In this document: positions 1 through 6,034 of the stretch, one piece after another
How positions within the stretch are numbered: the stretch's first letter is position 1
Layout of the letters: each line of letters starts with the position of its first letter
NCBI GenBank assembly: GCA_964512955.1
Contig: CAZEKX010000061.1
Coordinates: forward strand, 1-12,096
Direction of reading: 5' to 3'
Source: HGM04593 sp964512955
GTDB lineage: Bacteria > Bacteroidota > Bacteroidia > Bacteroidales > Bacteroidaceae
DNA length: 12,096 nt
Program-made: the position numbers and the translations under genes
The notes under the pieces: generated by a model
The model's input: only the letters and a program-made list of their open reading frames with translations
Told to the model about the DNA's origin: nothing
Databases searched by the model: none

Positions 1-120
1 ACTCGAGCAGATGCTGCTCATCGTAACACGAACAATGGCATCGGTAGGTTCTATCAACACTGGCTTCGCTTTCTCCACCAAAGCAAACTTTCCTTTTTCT
101 ATGTATGTGTATGCTAGCAT
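1..120 (-). CDS. Zinc-dependent alcohol dehydrogenase, N-terminal fragment (runs off the left edge)
   Basis: Only the first 40 codons are inside the window. They read as the start of a medium-chain (GroES-like) Zn-dependent alcohol dehydrogenase: an opening MLAYTYIEKGKFALVEK, then a short loop and a VTMSSICSS segment, where Cys38 matches the first catalytic zinc ligand of the family. Such enzymes are cytoplasmic NAD(P)-dependent oxidoreductases acting on alcohols or aldehydes. The ATG at 120 is chosen because the family begins at the M-x-A-Y-T-Y strand and a purine-rich GGAAAAAG stretch lies just upstream. An in-frame ATG at 147 would add nine lysine-rich residues. The gene lies 11-38 bp after the stop of the upstream minus-strand ORF, depending on the start, so it may be co-transcribed. 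The substrate cannot be judged from this fragment. Confidence 0.8.
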   Translation of the reverse strand, partial: MLAYTYIEKGKFALVEKAKPVLIEPTDAIVRVTMSSICSS

Positions 121-158
121 AAATTCTTTTTCCACTTTTTTGACCATTCAAATAACAC

Positions 159-479
159 TTAAGACGCTTCATCAAAACTAATAGATTCGTTGTTTTTGTA
201 CTTCAAGAAGGTCTCTATAATCCTCCGTTCATCAACAGAAGTTTCTTCAAGCATTTGATTCCGGTGTTTGATATAGCATCCTGTCTGTTTGAAAATGATT
301 GCTTGCACCACAAAAGAGGCAGCCTTATACAATCCCTTCAACATATCTTCACTCTTTTCATGCAACATATTGTGCACACATCCATGGAGTATATTGCCGG
401 CACCAATCTTTATGGCTCTATCAACTGCTGTATTGTCAATCAAAAATTTTAAGTTTTTCAAAATTAAGATATCTGTCAT
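159..479 (-). CDS. Small helical protein, HEPN/nucleotidyltransferase-substrate-like (uncertain)
   Basis: The product is about 106 aa and I do not recognise it with certainty. Its C-terminal two thirds read as an amphipathic helical bundle: LYKAASFVVQAIIFKQTG, then YIKHRNQML, then DERRIIETFLK. This resembles HEPN-like domains that pair with, or follow, minimal nucleotidyltransferases. No Rx4-6H RNase motif is visible, so if it is HEPN it is the non-catalytic, partner-binding type. The start is uncertain. The open frame reaches 491, an ATG lies at 479 and a TTG at 461, and all of these overlap the 3' end of the nuclease-like gene upstream. That suggests translational coupling. Alternatively the ORF is the C-terminal domain of the upstream protein, separated by a 1-nt indel in the AAAATTTTT run near 445. 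The alcohol dehydrogenase follows directly. Confidence 0.5.
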   Translation of the reverse strand: MTDILILKNLKFLIDNTAVDRAIKIGAGNILHGCVHNMLHEKSEDMLKGLYKAASFVVQAIIFKQTGCYIKHRNQMLEETSVDERRIIETFLKYKNNESISFDEAS

Positions 480-1422
480 AGAACCGTTCAAAAATAGTTA
501 CATATTCTTTCGGACAAACAGCGATTATCCTTTCAACAAAATCTTCAAGATTTATTTCCTCAATTTTTTCCTTGTAATCATCGCGCAATCCGTTGGTTAA
601 AGAGTTAAGTTCTCTCTTGGTTGACGGATGCCTTTCAGGTGCAAGGATAATAGAGTATGCCAACAATCCTTCTTTGTATCCATATATCTCACTCAAAAGG
701 AAGTTACGATAGATTTGAGTGAGTGGAGTAGTGCCTTCCATTATGCTTTTCTCCACATCAGGTTTAAAGCACTTGAGTCTTTTTATAGCCTCAATACTTT
801 GTGCTCTAGGCTTCTTGTTGCCATTTTCATCTATGTCATAGGCTGCATTACTGCCAAGGTTTTCGGAGTATTTGGTTTCAATGGCTATGAATCCTTTATT
901 ACCGAATTCGTCTTCAAATCTTATGATTGCATCCATTGCACTCTTGTCTCCTGTCAATTCTTTATAGTTCCCAGGAATAAACTCCAATTCAACTTCTGTC
1001 ACTCTGTGTATTGGATACTTGGGCAAGGCTGTTTTTATCACCTTTGTTGCAGTCTCAGGCGATTCCTCAAGCATCTGCCTTAATGGGCAAAACAGATTGA
1101 ATGCCATCGGTTGGCTGGAGAGTAGATTATTGAAGAGTCTGTCCTGTTCAATGGTTTCATATTTTTCTTTGTGCTTCACTCTCTCTTTAGCATACTTAAA
1201 AGCATCTTTGGTAAAGAAATTTTTCCAACAGTTATCCTTTGGCATTTCCCCATTGTTTATGTAGTTGCCATAATAATGCACATTGCCATTTCTATCTGTA
1301 TATGGATGGATCTCTTCACCTATCTCAACGCGATAAATTGATTGCAATTTACGGCAATCTGCCACAAACTTGGAATCTCCTTTGTATTCTTCACCTAATT
1401 TGTCCTTCATAAATTGTTTCAT
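436..1422 (-). CDS. PD-(D/E)XK nuclease-like protein (PGN_0703-like putative restriction endonuclease)
   Basis: This 328-aa protein has no signal peptide or membrane segment. The centre carries a PD-(D/E)XK-type core: VTEVELEFIP (about 141-150), SAMDAIIRFED (161-171, acidic residue Asp164), then GFIAIETKYSE (177-187) with the Glu182-x-Lys184 signature. The overall composition recalls the PGN_0703 family named after Porphyromonas gingivalis, annotated as putative restriction endonucleases. I infer a cytoplasmic DNA or RNA nuclease; no target is evident. The N-terminal region (1-100) is charged and holds no motif I recognise. ATG at 1422 opens the frame, with a second in-frame ATG at 1410. A small HEPN-like ORF overlaps its 3' end by about 44-56 nt. 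The gene is divergent from the reductase operon across about 180 bp. The nuclease assignment rests on the motif; membership of the named family is from memory. Confidence 0.65.
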   Translation of the reverse strand: MKQFMKDKLGEEYKGDSKFVADCRKLQSIYRVEIGEEIHPYTDRNGNVHYYGNYINNGEMPKDNCWKNFFTKDAFKYAKERVKHKEKYETIEQDRLFNNLLSSQPMAFNLFCPLRQMLEESPETATKVIKTALPKYPIHRVTEVELEFIPGNYKELTGDKSAMDAIIRFEDEFGNKGFIAIETKYSENLGSNAAYDIDENGNKKPRAQSIEAIKRLKCFKPDVEKSIMEGTTPLTQIYRNFLLSEIYGYKEGLLAYSIILAPERHPSTKRELNSLTNGLRDDYKEKIEEINLEDFVERIIAVCPKEYVTIFERFYDRYLNFEKLKIFD

Positions 1423-1503
1423 ATATCATTGGCAGTGTAAATATATAAATAATGATTTAAATAAAATATTACAAATCTGTTTTTAATATAATAATAGTAT
1501 ATA

Positions 1504-1537
1504 GTTGATGATAATATAATAAAAAATAGTACTTTTA
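1504..1537 (+). promoter_or_regulatory. Possible Bacteroidota-type promoter for the reductase operon
   Basis: TACTTTTA at 1530-1537 resembles the -7 consensus TAnnTTTG, matching all but the last base. GTTG at 1504-1507 could be a weak -33 element, but the 22-nt spacing is longer than the usual 19-20. The site lies about 60 bp upstream of the preferred start at 1601. The rest of the 178-bp divergent gap is AT-rich without other clear sites. Confidence 0.3.
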
Positions 1538-1600
1538 CAGCAACAGCGAAAGATGTTCGCAGTTAGGCGCAGATATACCAACTTTATCATTTATAGAGAT

Positions 1601-2272
1601 ATGCAAAGACCATATATTATATGCCACATGATGTCGTTACTTGATGGACGCATCGATTGTGATGTTACAGAACAAATTGAGAGTGGTGATGAGTATTACG
1701 ATGTTCTTGAACAATTGGATTGTCCATCTATGTTGATGGGAAGAGTTACAATGGAAATGCACTATGCACTTTCGGAACCATTCGTTGCTAATGATGAAAC
1801 TCCTATTGGTAATGAACAATTTCATTCTACTATTGGTTCTAAAGGTTATCTTGTCGCTATTGACACAATGGGTAAACTTCGTTGGCCGCAAAATCAGTTT
1901 GACGGAATGCCTCTATTAGTTATTACATCGGAGGAGTGCCCAAAAGAGTATTTGGAAATGCTTACCAAGCAACATATTTCATGGATTGCAACAGGTAAGA
2001 GTGCTATAGACTTAAGAAGAGCCATGGAGATACTTTACAAGGAGTTTAAGGTGGAACGCTTGAGTGTGACCGGTGGAGGGCATATCAATGGTGCTTTCTT
2101 GAAAGAGGGATTGATTGATGAAGTAAGTATGATGTGGTGCCCGGGAATAGATGGACGCAAAGGCATGGCAGCGGTGTTTGATGGCTTGGATGCAGACACC
2201 CCTCCTGCCAAACTTCATCTTATCAGTGTTGAGAAGATGGGCGAGACCATTTGGGCGAAATATAAACTATAA
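1601..2272 (+). CDS. RibD C-terminal/dihydrofolate reductase-fold family reductase
   Basis: This 223-aa protein has the fold of the RibD C-terminal reductase domain (DHFR-like, NADPH-binding). The signature pieces are in order: an opening strand PYIICHMMSLLDGRI (4-18), CPSMLMGRVTMEM (41-53) matching the conserved 'llGRrTye' region, LLVITSE (105-111), and VTGGGHINGAFLKEGLIDEVSM (about 156-177), which is the glycine-rich NADPH loop followed by the L-x-D-E motif. The family includes riboflavin-pathway reductases and many stand-alone pyridine-nucleotide reductases of unknown substrate. The lack of an N-terminal deaminase domain means this is not RibD itself. The ATG at 1601 matches the family start; an in-frame ATG at 1553 would add 16 basic residues with no homology-like content. 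The flavin reductase gene begins 11 bp downstream, so the two are almost certainly one operon. Confidence 0.85.
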   Translation: MQRPYIICHMMSLLDGRIDCDVTEQIESGDEYYDVLEQLDCPSMLMGRVTMEMHYALSEPFVANDETPIGNEQFHSTIGSKGYLVAIDTMGKLRWPQNQFDGMPLLVITSEECPKEYLEMLTKQHISWIATGKSAIDLRRAMEILYKEFKVERLSVTGGGHINGAFLKEGLIDEVSMMWCPGIDGRKGMAAVFDGLDADTPPAKLHLISVEKMGETIWAKYKL

Positions 2273-2283
2273 AAAGATAAACA

Positions 2284-2850
2284 ATGAAAAGTTTTGGACA
2301 GAAACCGTGGGTTCTCCCACAACCGGTACTGATTATCGGTACATATAACAGTGACGGAACCCCCAATGCCATGAACGCAGCATGGGGTGGGCAATGGGAT
2401 GCAAAAGAGATAATGATTTGTATGGGTAAGCATGCTACAACCGAAAATCTTAACAGATGCGAAGATTTTACCGTTGCTTTTGCTACTAAAAATACAATGG
2501 TTGCATCGGACTTTGTGGGCATTGTGAGTGCGAAGAACGACCCTCAGAAAATGCAGAAGACCGGATGGACTGCTATTAAGGCTGAGAAGGTGAACGCTCC
2601 CGTATTCACTGACTTCCCGATGACCTTGGAATGTCGTATCCTTCGTAAGATTGACGAAACAGAGGACGGATACAACATCGTTGCCGAAATTGTTAATATT
2701 CTTGTCGATGATAACTATCTATCTGAGGACGGCAAGCCTGATGTAGAGAAGATGCAACTCATCACCTATGAGCCTGTTCATCACGGTTATCTTGTAATGG
2801 GCGAACGTGTGGGCAATGCCTTTTCGGATGGTAAAATTTTAAAACGTTAA
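2284..2850 (+). CDS. Flavin reductase family protein (FMN-binding split barrel, flavoredoxin-like)
   Basis: This 188-aa soluble protein belongs to the flavin-reductase/flavoredoxin FMN-binding split-barrel family. Visible features are the opening LPQPVLIIGTYNSDGTPNAM (11-30), AAWGGQWDAKEIMICMGK (32-49), HATTENLNRCEDFTVAF (50-66), a central VASDFVGIVSAKN stretch, and a C-terminal HHGYLVMGERVGNAFSDGK. The length is normal for the family. Proteins of this type bind FMN and pass electrons from NAD(P)H or a redox partner; many act in flavin supply or in reducing small molecules. It sits 11 bp after the RibD/DHFR-fold reductase, which suggests that the pair acts on a common substrate or that the upstream protein supplies reducing power (inference). 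Transcription should end at the dyad 21 bp after the stop. ATG at 2284 is the only sensible start. Confidence 0.9.
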   Translation: MKSFGQKPWVLPQPVLIIGTYNSDGTPNAMNAAWGGQWDAKEIMICMGKHATTENLNRCEDFTVAFATKNTMVASDFVGIVSAKNDPQKMQKTGWTAIKAEKVNAPVFTDFPMTLECRILRKIDETEDGYNIVAEIVNILVDDNYLSEDGKPDVEKMQLITYEPVHHGYLVMGERVGNAFSDGKILKR

Positions 2851-2870
2851 ATCAAATAAACAACAATATT

Positions 2871-2909
2871 GTTATACAGCCATCATATTCAATATGATGG
2901 CTGTATAAC
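2871..2909. terminator. Bidirectional hairpin between convergent genes
   Basis: This is a perfect inverted repeat with 19-bp arms (left GTTATACAGCCATCATATT at 2871-2889, right 2891-2909) around a single C. It folds as a long stem with a small loop at the AT-rich tip. It lies 20 bp after the flavin reductase stop and 16 bp before the stop of the minus-strand nuclease-like gene, so it can end both transcripts. No strong U-run follows on either strand, so it may act by structure, as 3'-end stabiliser, or with Rho. A separate 12-bp palindrome, AACAATATTGTT, lies immediately to its left at 2862-2873 and overlaps it by three bases. Confidence 0.7.
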
Positions 2910-2925
2910 ACCTATGAATAACCAT

Positions 2926-3669
2926 TCATCGTGCTTTTGAATGCTTCTTGTCCAATATTTTCATCCGAAATATCGATGTGGAAATATTAATCAGATTGTC
3001 CAAATAATTTATGGCGTAACGTTTTTCAAAAGATACTTTTATATTTTTTGTTGCCTTTCCAAAAGGACCGGACATCATTAAAGATGGAGCAATATGGTTA
3101 CCCATATCACATTCCGGGCCACAGTCTATGCATTTGGGCATTAGTTCGTGAATTGTACCAATAAAATTAATCATGAGTTCCGGAAATGGTATCAAATGCT
3201 TTGCCTCGAAAAAGGAAATCAATGATTCATTGGGGATATATATCAATACTTTTTTATTATCATAGTAGTTTTTACTCTCCATTGGTTTGTCTGTTGCAGA
3301 AATTACAATATCGGGAGTAGTGAAAACAATATTATCAAAGTGTGATTGAACAGTAGCATTGTGATATATAAAAAAGAGATCTTCCACAGTTCCATCTTTC
3401 TTCATTTTATACGCCTTGAAGTATGAAAAGTTAGTTAACTTCCCATTAGGACTGCATTTGTACCTGAATCGATTATTCTGTAAGTTCTGAACCTCTAATT
3501 GATATCCTAAATATTCGTAATACGAAACAACATGATTATAACAGAACATTTCATAAAAATCACAGATTCTCGATGCGTGATTCTCCATGACAGTCTTATG
3601 CTTATTGGCGAATGCCTTAAGGTCTTTTTCGAATTCTTCTTGAGATTTAAACGGTGTCGTCAATTTCAT
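2926..3669 (-). CDS. Putative PD-(D/E)XK-type nuclease with a cysteine cluster, function unknown
   Basis: This is a 247-aa protein I cannot assign to a named family. A nuclease-like core is visible: FTTPDIVIS (116-124) supplies the Pro119-Asp120 pair, and after a loop a strand ending SFFEAKHL (152-159) gives Glu155-Ala-Lys157, a standard PD...ExK arrangement. The amphipathic helix PELMINFIGTIHELMP after it fits the fold. Just downstream, Cys180, Cys183 and Cys187 with His192 could bind a metal. No signal peptide or membrane segment is present. The N-terminal 60 residues are helical (EEFEKDLKAFANKHK...), followed by a YxxLGYxLEVQN stretch typical of the strand before the active site. The ATG at 3669 lies 23 nt inside the upstream ORF, indicating translational coupling. 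Restriction or defence use is inference only. Confidence 0.6.
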   Translation of the reverse strand: MKLTTPFKSQEEFEKDLKAFANKHKTVMENHASRICDFYEMFCYNHVVSYYEYLGYQLEVQNLQNNRFRYKCSPNGKLTNFSYFKAYKMKKDGTVEDLFFIYHNATVQSHFDNIVFTTPDIVISATDKPMESKNYYDNKKVLIYIPNESLISFFEAKHLIPFPELMINFIGTIHELMPKCIDCGPECDMGNHIAPSLMMSGPFGKATKNIKVSFEKRYAINYLDNLINISTSIFRMKILDKKHSKAR

Positions 3670-4117
3670 ATTCTGACTTATTATATAACTTAATACAATT
3701 ACGAAGAAAGTCTATCGTTTCTGTGAATTCAAAAAAATAATCATCTAACTGAAAGCGTTTACACATTTTTTTAAGTTCAATGGATAATGCAAGAATTTTG
3801 TTACTCTCTTTTTTATCCAATATGTATGATCCAATGGCGATTGGCCGTTCTTCATTACTATAACGGTTTATATGAATATAGAATTCGTTCCCGCCTGTTA
3901 TATTGCCCATAACATAACGATAGAATAAACATAATGCAAGCAAATTTTCTACAATCTCTGTATTCTGCTTTAAAAACTGATATTCGTTATATTTAGGGTT
4001 GCTCCATATACGTTCAATTTCCTTCCATCTGGTATCGTACTCACGACATATTGGCCTGGTAACTACTCCGGGCAGACCATAACAGAAAATATTTATTAGA
4101 GAATTTTTCCTAGGCAT
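3647..4117 (-). CDS. Hypothetical protein, partner of the downstream nuclease-like protein
   Basis: This 156-aa protein is not recognised. It begins MPRKNSLINIFCYGLPGVVTRPI, and continues with a Trp- and Tyr-containing segment and a largely helical middle and C-terminus: TEIVENLLALCLFYRYVMG, NKILALSIELKKMCKRF and TETIDFLRNCIKLY. No transmembrane segment of full length, signal peptide or catalytic motif is evident. It is the first gene of a two-gene minus-strand operon, and its last 23 nt overlap the start of the PD...ExK protein, so the two products are probably made in fixed proportion and may form a complex (inference). It could be an antitoxin, an immunity factor or a specificity subunit, but nothing in the sequence decides between these. 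The start at 4117 is the most upstream ATG, with a -7-like box about 65 bp before it. Confidence 0.6.
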   Translation of the reverse strand: MPRKNSLINIFCYGLPGVVTRPICREYDTRWKEIERIWSNPKYNEYQFLKQNTEIVENLLALCLFYRYVMGNITGGNEFYIHINRYSNEERPIAIGSYILDKKESNKILALSIELKKMCKRFQLDDYFFEFTETIDFLRNCIKLYNKSEYEIDDTV

Positions 4118-4179
4118 AATTATTATTTAAACTAAATCTACCTAAATCGTTTTCTGGTCATAATGATTCATCTAATGTA

Positions 4180-4187
4180 CAAAATTA
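4180..4187 (-). promoter_or_regulatory. Possible -7 box for the 4117-2926 gene pair
   Basis: Read on the minus strand this is TAATTTTG, an exact TAnnTTTG match, 63 bp upstream of the ATG at 4117. A TTTG-like -33 element at the usual spacing is not seen, so support is limited to the -7 box and its location in the divergent gap. Confidence 0.35.
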
Positions 4188-4266
4188 GAAAAAAATACAA
4201 TGTGTATATCTATTTTTTCTTCTTATCTAAACAATAATGTTTTTTTGCAACTTTCTTGCTCTAAGT

Positions 4267-4297
4267 TTTGTATTGAAAGAATTTATATCTACTTTTA
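4267..4297 (+). promoter_or_regulatory. Bacteroidota-type promoter for the DHH-like gene
   Basis: TTTG at 4267-4270 is followed after exactly 19 nt by TACTTTTA (4290-4297), which matches the TAnnTTTG -7 box at all but the last base. The spacing is canonical for the Bacteroidota primary sigma factor. The predicted transcript start near 4303 leaves a leader of only about 12-15 nt before the ATG at 4316. Confidence 0.55.
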
Positions 4298-4315
4298 TGT
4301 AAAAATAGAATATAT

Positions 4316-5356
4316 ATGTTAAGAGAACTTTTTGCAAAAAATAGAAACATCGTTATAAATACCGATATTGATGGTATATTGAGCGGTATAATTCTTTGTA
4401 AATATTGTGATTGCAATATTGTTGGTTTTACCAATAGCAAGGATTCTGTGTGGCTTGCCGATGGCTACGACAATTTGTATACCAATGTATATATTGATAT
4501 GTTTGTAACAAACAAGGATACAGTCTGCATCGACCAGCATATTATTGCTGTGAACAATGAGCACATGCAACAAATAAGAAACTCAAAGACAAAGTTCAGC
4601 CCTCATAGTGATGATGAAAATAATCTCAGGGTTTTTAATTCAGATGGATTTAAGAACAAATATCCGTTTGGCACGGTTCTATACCTTATTGCTCAACTCG
4701 AGAGTGAAGGTTATGTAGTTTCACTTCCCGACTTGAACAGTGCTGTTCCAAACTCAGAGATTAAATTAGGAGATTTAATCCTTAGAGCCGACGATGCCAT
4801 GCGAACATCGTTGTATGCCTATAAATCAAATGCTGATTTTTGGTGGAACTGGCTTGAAGAGAAAGCACAGGGTGAGTGCATAAAGGCTATAAGAAGATAC
4901 CTTGATTCTTTGGGAGCAAAAGCAGATGCTCTTGTTAATGCAAGACCTGTTGTTACAGGTAGGAGACATCTTAAAAAGGAGTATGAAAATGAACGTTCTG
5001 TAATGGTCGATAATATTAAAGAGAAGACCAAAAAGTATTTTGTAAATGAATTTTTGTGCAAAACAAGTGATGGTGCTTTCGACAATATTGCCGATGACAA
5101 TGGTTGTATTTTCTCCTTTGTCGAAAAATATATTATTACAATTGCAACCTTGTTTGAGGTCAATGATATAACTATCCCCAAACACTATAACAAGCACACT
5201 GGTACCGCTTACCGAACACGTTGGCTACCTGTTTTTCAAGAGAATTTATTGAAGTACTATTCTATATGTGGTCATAAAGTCTTTTCCTATGCCTTTATCT
5301 ATGGTCCCGAAAATGAAAGTCGAACAAACTTTAGTCTAACAATAGATATGGTATAG
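4316..5356 (+). CDS. DHH phosphoesterase-like protein with a DQH variant motif
   Basis: This 346-aa soluble protein has an N-terminal half that follows the DHH phosphoesterase plan. Motif I is VINTDIDGILSGIIL (13-27) with Asp17 and Asp19. Motif II is VYIDMF (58-63, Asp61). Motif III is CIDQHI (71-76), where the usual D-H-H reads Asp73-Gln74-His75. A likely motif IV is LILRADDAM (154-162). The NKYPFGTVLYLIAQLE segment (114-129) fits the helix that follows the DHH motif in these enzymes. No GGGH-type DHHA1 domain is seen; the C-terminal half is unrecognised. Relatives are metal-dependent phosphodiesterases or exonucleases (RecJ, nanoRNases) acting on nucleic acids or nucleotides, so that activity is a reasonable guess. 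The gene is monocistronic, divergent from the nuclease-like pair and convergent with the nucleotidase 39 bp away. The start fits the promoter spacing. Confidence 0.6.
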   Translation: MLRELFAKNRNIVINTDIDGILSGIILCKYCDCNIVGFTNSKDSVWLADGYDNLYTNVYIDMFVTNKDTVCIDQHIIAVNNEHMQQIRNSKTKFSPHSDDENNLRVFNSDGFKNKYPFGTVLYLIAQLESEGYVVSLPDLNSAVPNSEIKLGDLILRADDAMRTSLYAYKSNADFWWNWLEEKAQGECIKAIRRYLDSLGAKADALVNARPVVTGRRHLKKEYENERSVMVDNIKEKTKKYFVNEFLCKTSDGAFDNIADDNGCIFSFVEKYIITIATLFEVNDITIPKHYNKHTGTAYRTRWLPVFQENLLKYYSICGHKVFSYAFIYGPENESRTNFSLTIDMV

Positions 5357-5395
5357 AAGAATAATTCCTTAAAATCAACTGCTATGGTTTATGTA

Positions 5396-5842
5396 TTACA
5401 TCAGCAGATAATTTAGTATGGCATCCATATCGGGAAATCTTTCGGAGCCAAAGTGTAGCCACTCTCCTTTGAATTCACTTGTACCGTTTTTGCCTCTATC
5501 GTCTATCAGATAATCTCCTTCACATAAATCTTTATGATGTGTTATAATAACACGTTTATGAAATACGTCGTCGAGATATTTTTTTACCCACTCAATCTTT
5601 TCCGATGCCGCTGTCGGGTTGTTCCATGGCGATGTGGTGAGAATGTATACATCGTATCGACGTGCCAACAGACGAACAGCCTCTATTGCACCGGGTAATG
5701 GACGCATTAGTGCGAATAAACCGGGAATTTCATCCAAACGACCTTTATATTTCTCTTTTGTAACCTCGTCTATCTGTTCCAAACCCGACTGAAAGTCTAC
5801 AAGAACACCATCCATATCGAAAAATATTCTCTTCTTGCTCAT
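5396..5842 (-). CDS. 5'(3')-deoxyribonucleotidase, HAD superfamily (NT5C type)
   Basis: This 148-aa protein is a complete small HAD phosphatase of the 5'-nucleotidase deoxy (NT5C) type. Motif I is IFFDMDGVLVDF (6-17) with nucleophile Asp9 and acid/base Asp11. A cap-like stretch, YKGRLDEIPGLFALMRPLPGA, leads to the substrate region. Motif II is YILTTSPWNNP (66-76), and the TSPWNN signature is characteristic of this family. Lys104 is motif III and YLIDDR (111-116) supplies the metal-binding Asp114 and Asp115. It hydrolyses 5'- or 3'-(deoxy)nucleoside monophosphates in the cytoplasm, helping control nucleotide pools. The length is slightly short but normal for bacterial members. It is convergent with the DHH-like gene, and about 190 bp separate it from mtgA on the same strand, so it probably has its own promoter. 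Confidence 0.88.
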   Translation of the reverse strand: MSKKRIFFDMDGVLVDFQSGLEQIDEVTKEKYKGRLDEIPGLFALMRPLPGAIEAVRLLARRYDVYILTTSPWNNPTAASEKIEWVKKYLDDVFHKRVIITHHKDLCEGDYLIDDRGKNGTSEFKGEWLHFGSERFPDMDAILNYLLM

Positions 5843-5925
5843 ATCTTAAATATTAGTTTTGTACTTTTTGTTTTATTCTGCGTGTATATTATTACTAAAT
5901 ATACGCTTTAGTGTATAATTTTTCG

Positions 5926-5933
5926 TAAAGATA
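5926..5933 (-). promoter_or_regulatory. Possible -7 box for the deoxyribonucleotidase gene
   Basis: The minus strand reads TATCTTTA, one base from TAnnTTTG, 84 bp upstream of the ATG at 5842. No convincing -33 TTTG is seen. The gap 5843-6034 is otherwise very AT-rich. It holds a weak dyad (GCG...TATATT with AATATA...CGC, 5880-5906) that would lie in the leader of the transcript. Confidence 0.3.
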
Positions 5934-6034
5934 GTATTTTTTTTATTTTAAAATATTTTTATTGATTATTATTTAAAGATAGTGAGAGGTTTGTATCTTA
6001 CCAAACTAACTCTGTCGATATGCAATAATAGTAA

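Noticed and set aside
628..1083. 151-aa plus-strand open frame opposite the nuclease-like gene
   Set aside because: It is a shadow of the 436-1422 gene, with Cys/Phe-rich sequence and no motif.
4826..5197. Minus-strand open frames inside the DHH-like gene
   Set aside because: They are antisense, mutually overlapping and without family features; the plus-strand frame carries the DHH-like motifs.
5985..6010. Possible terminator hairpin after mtgA (GTTTG...CAAAC)
   Set aside because: The stem is only about five base pairs with a bulged extension and no U-run, so it is too weak to call.
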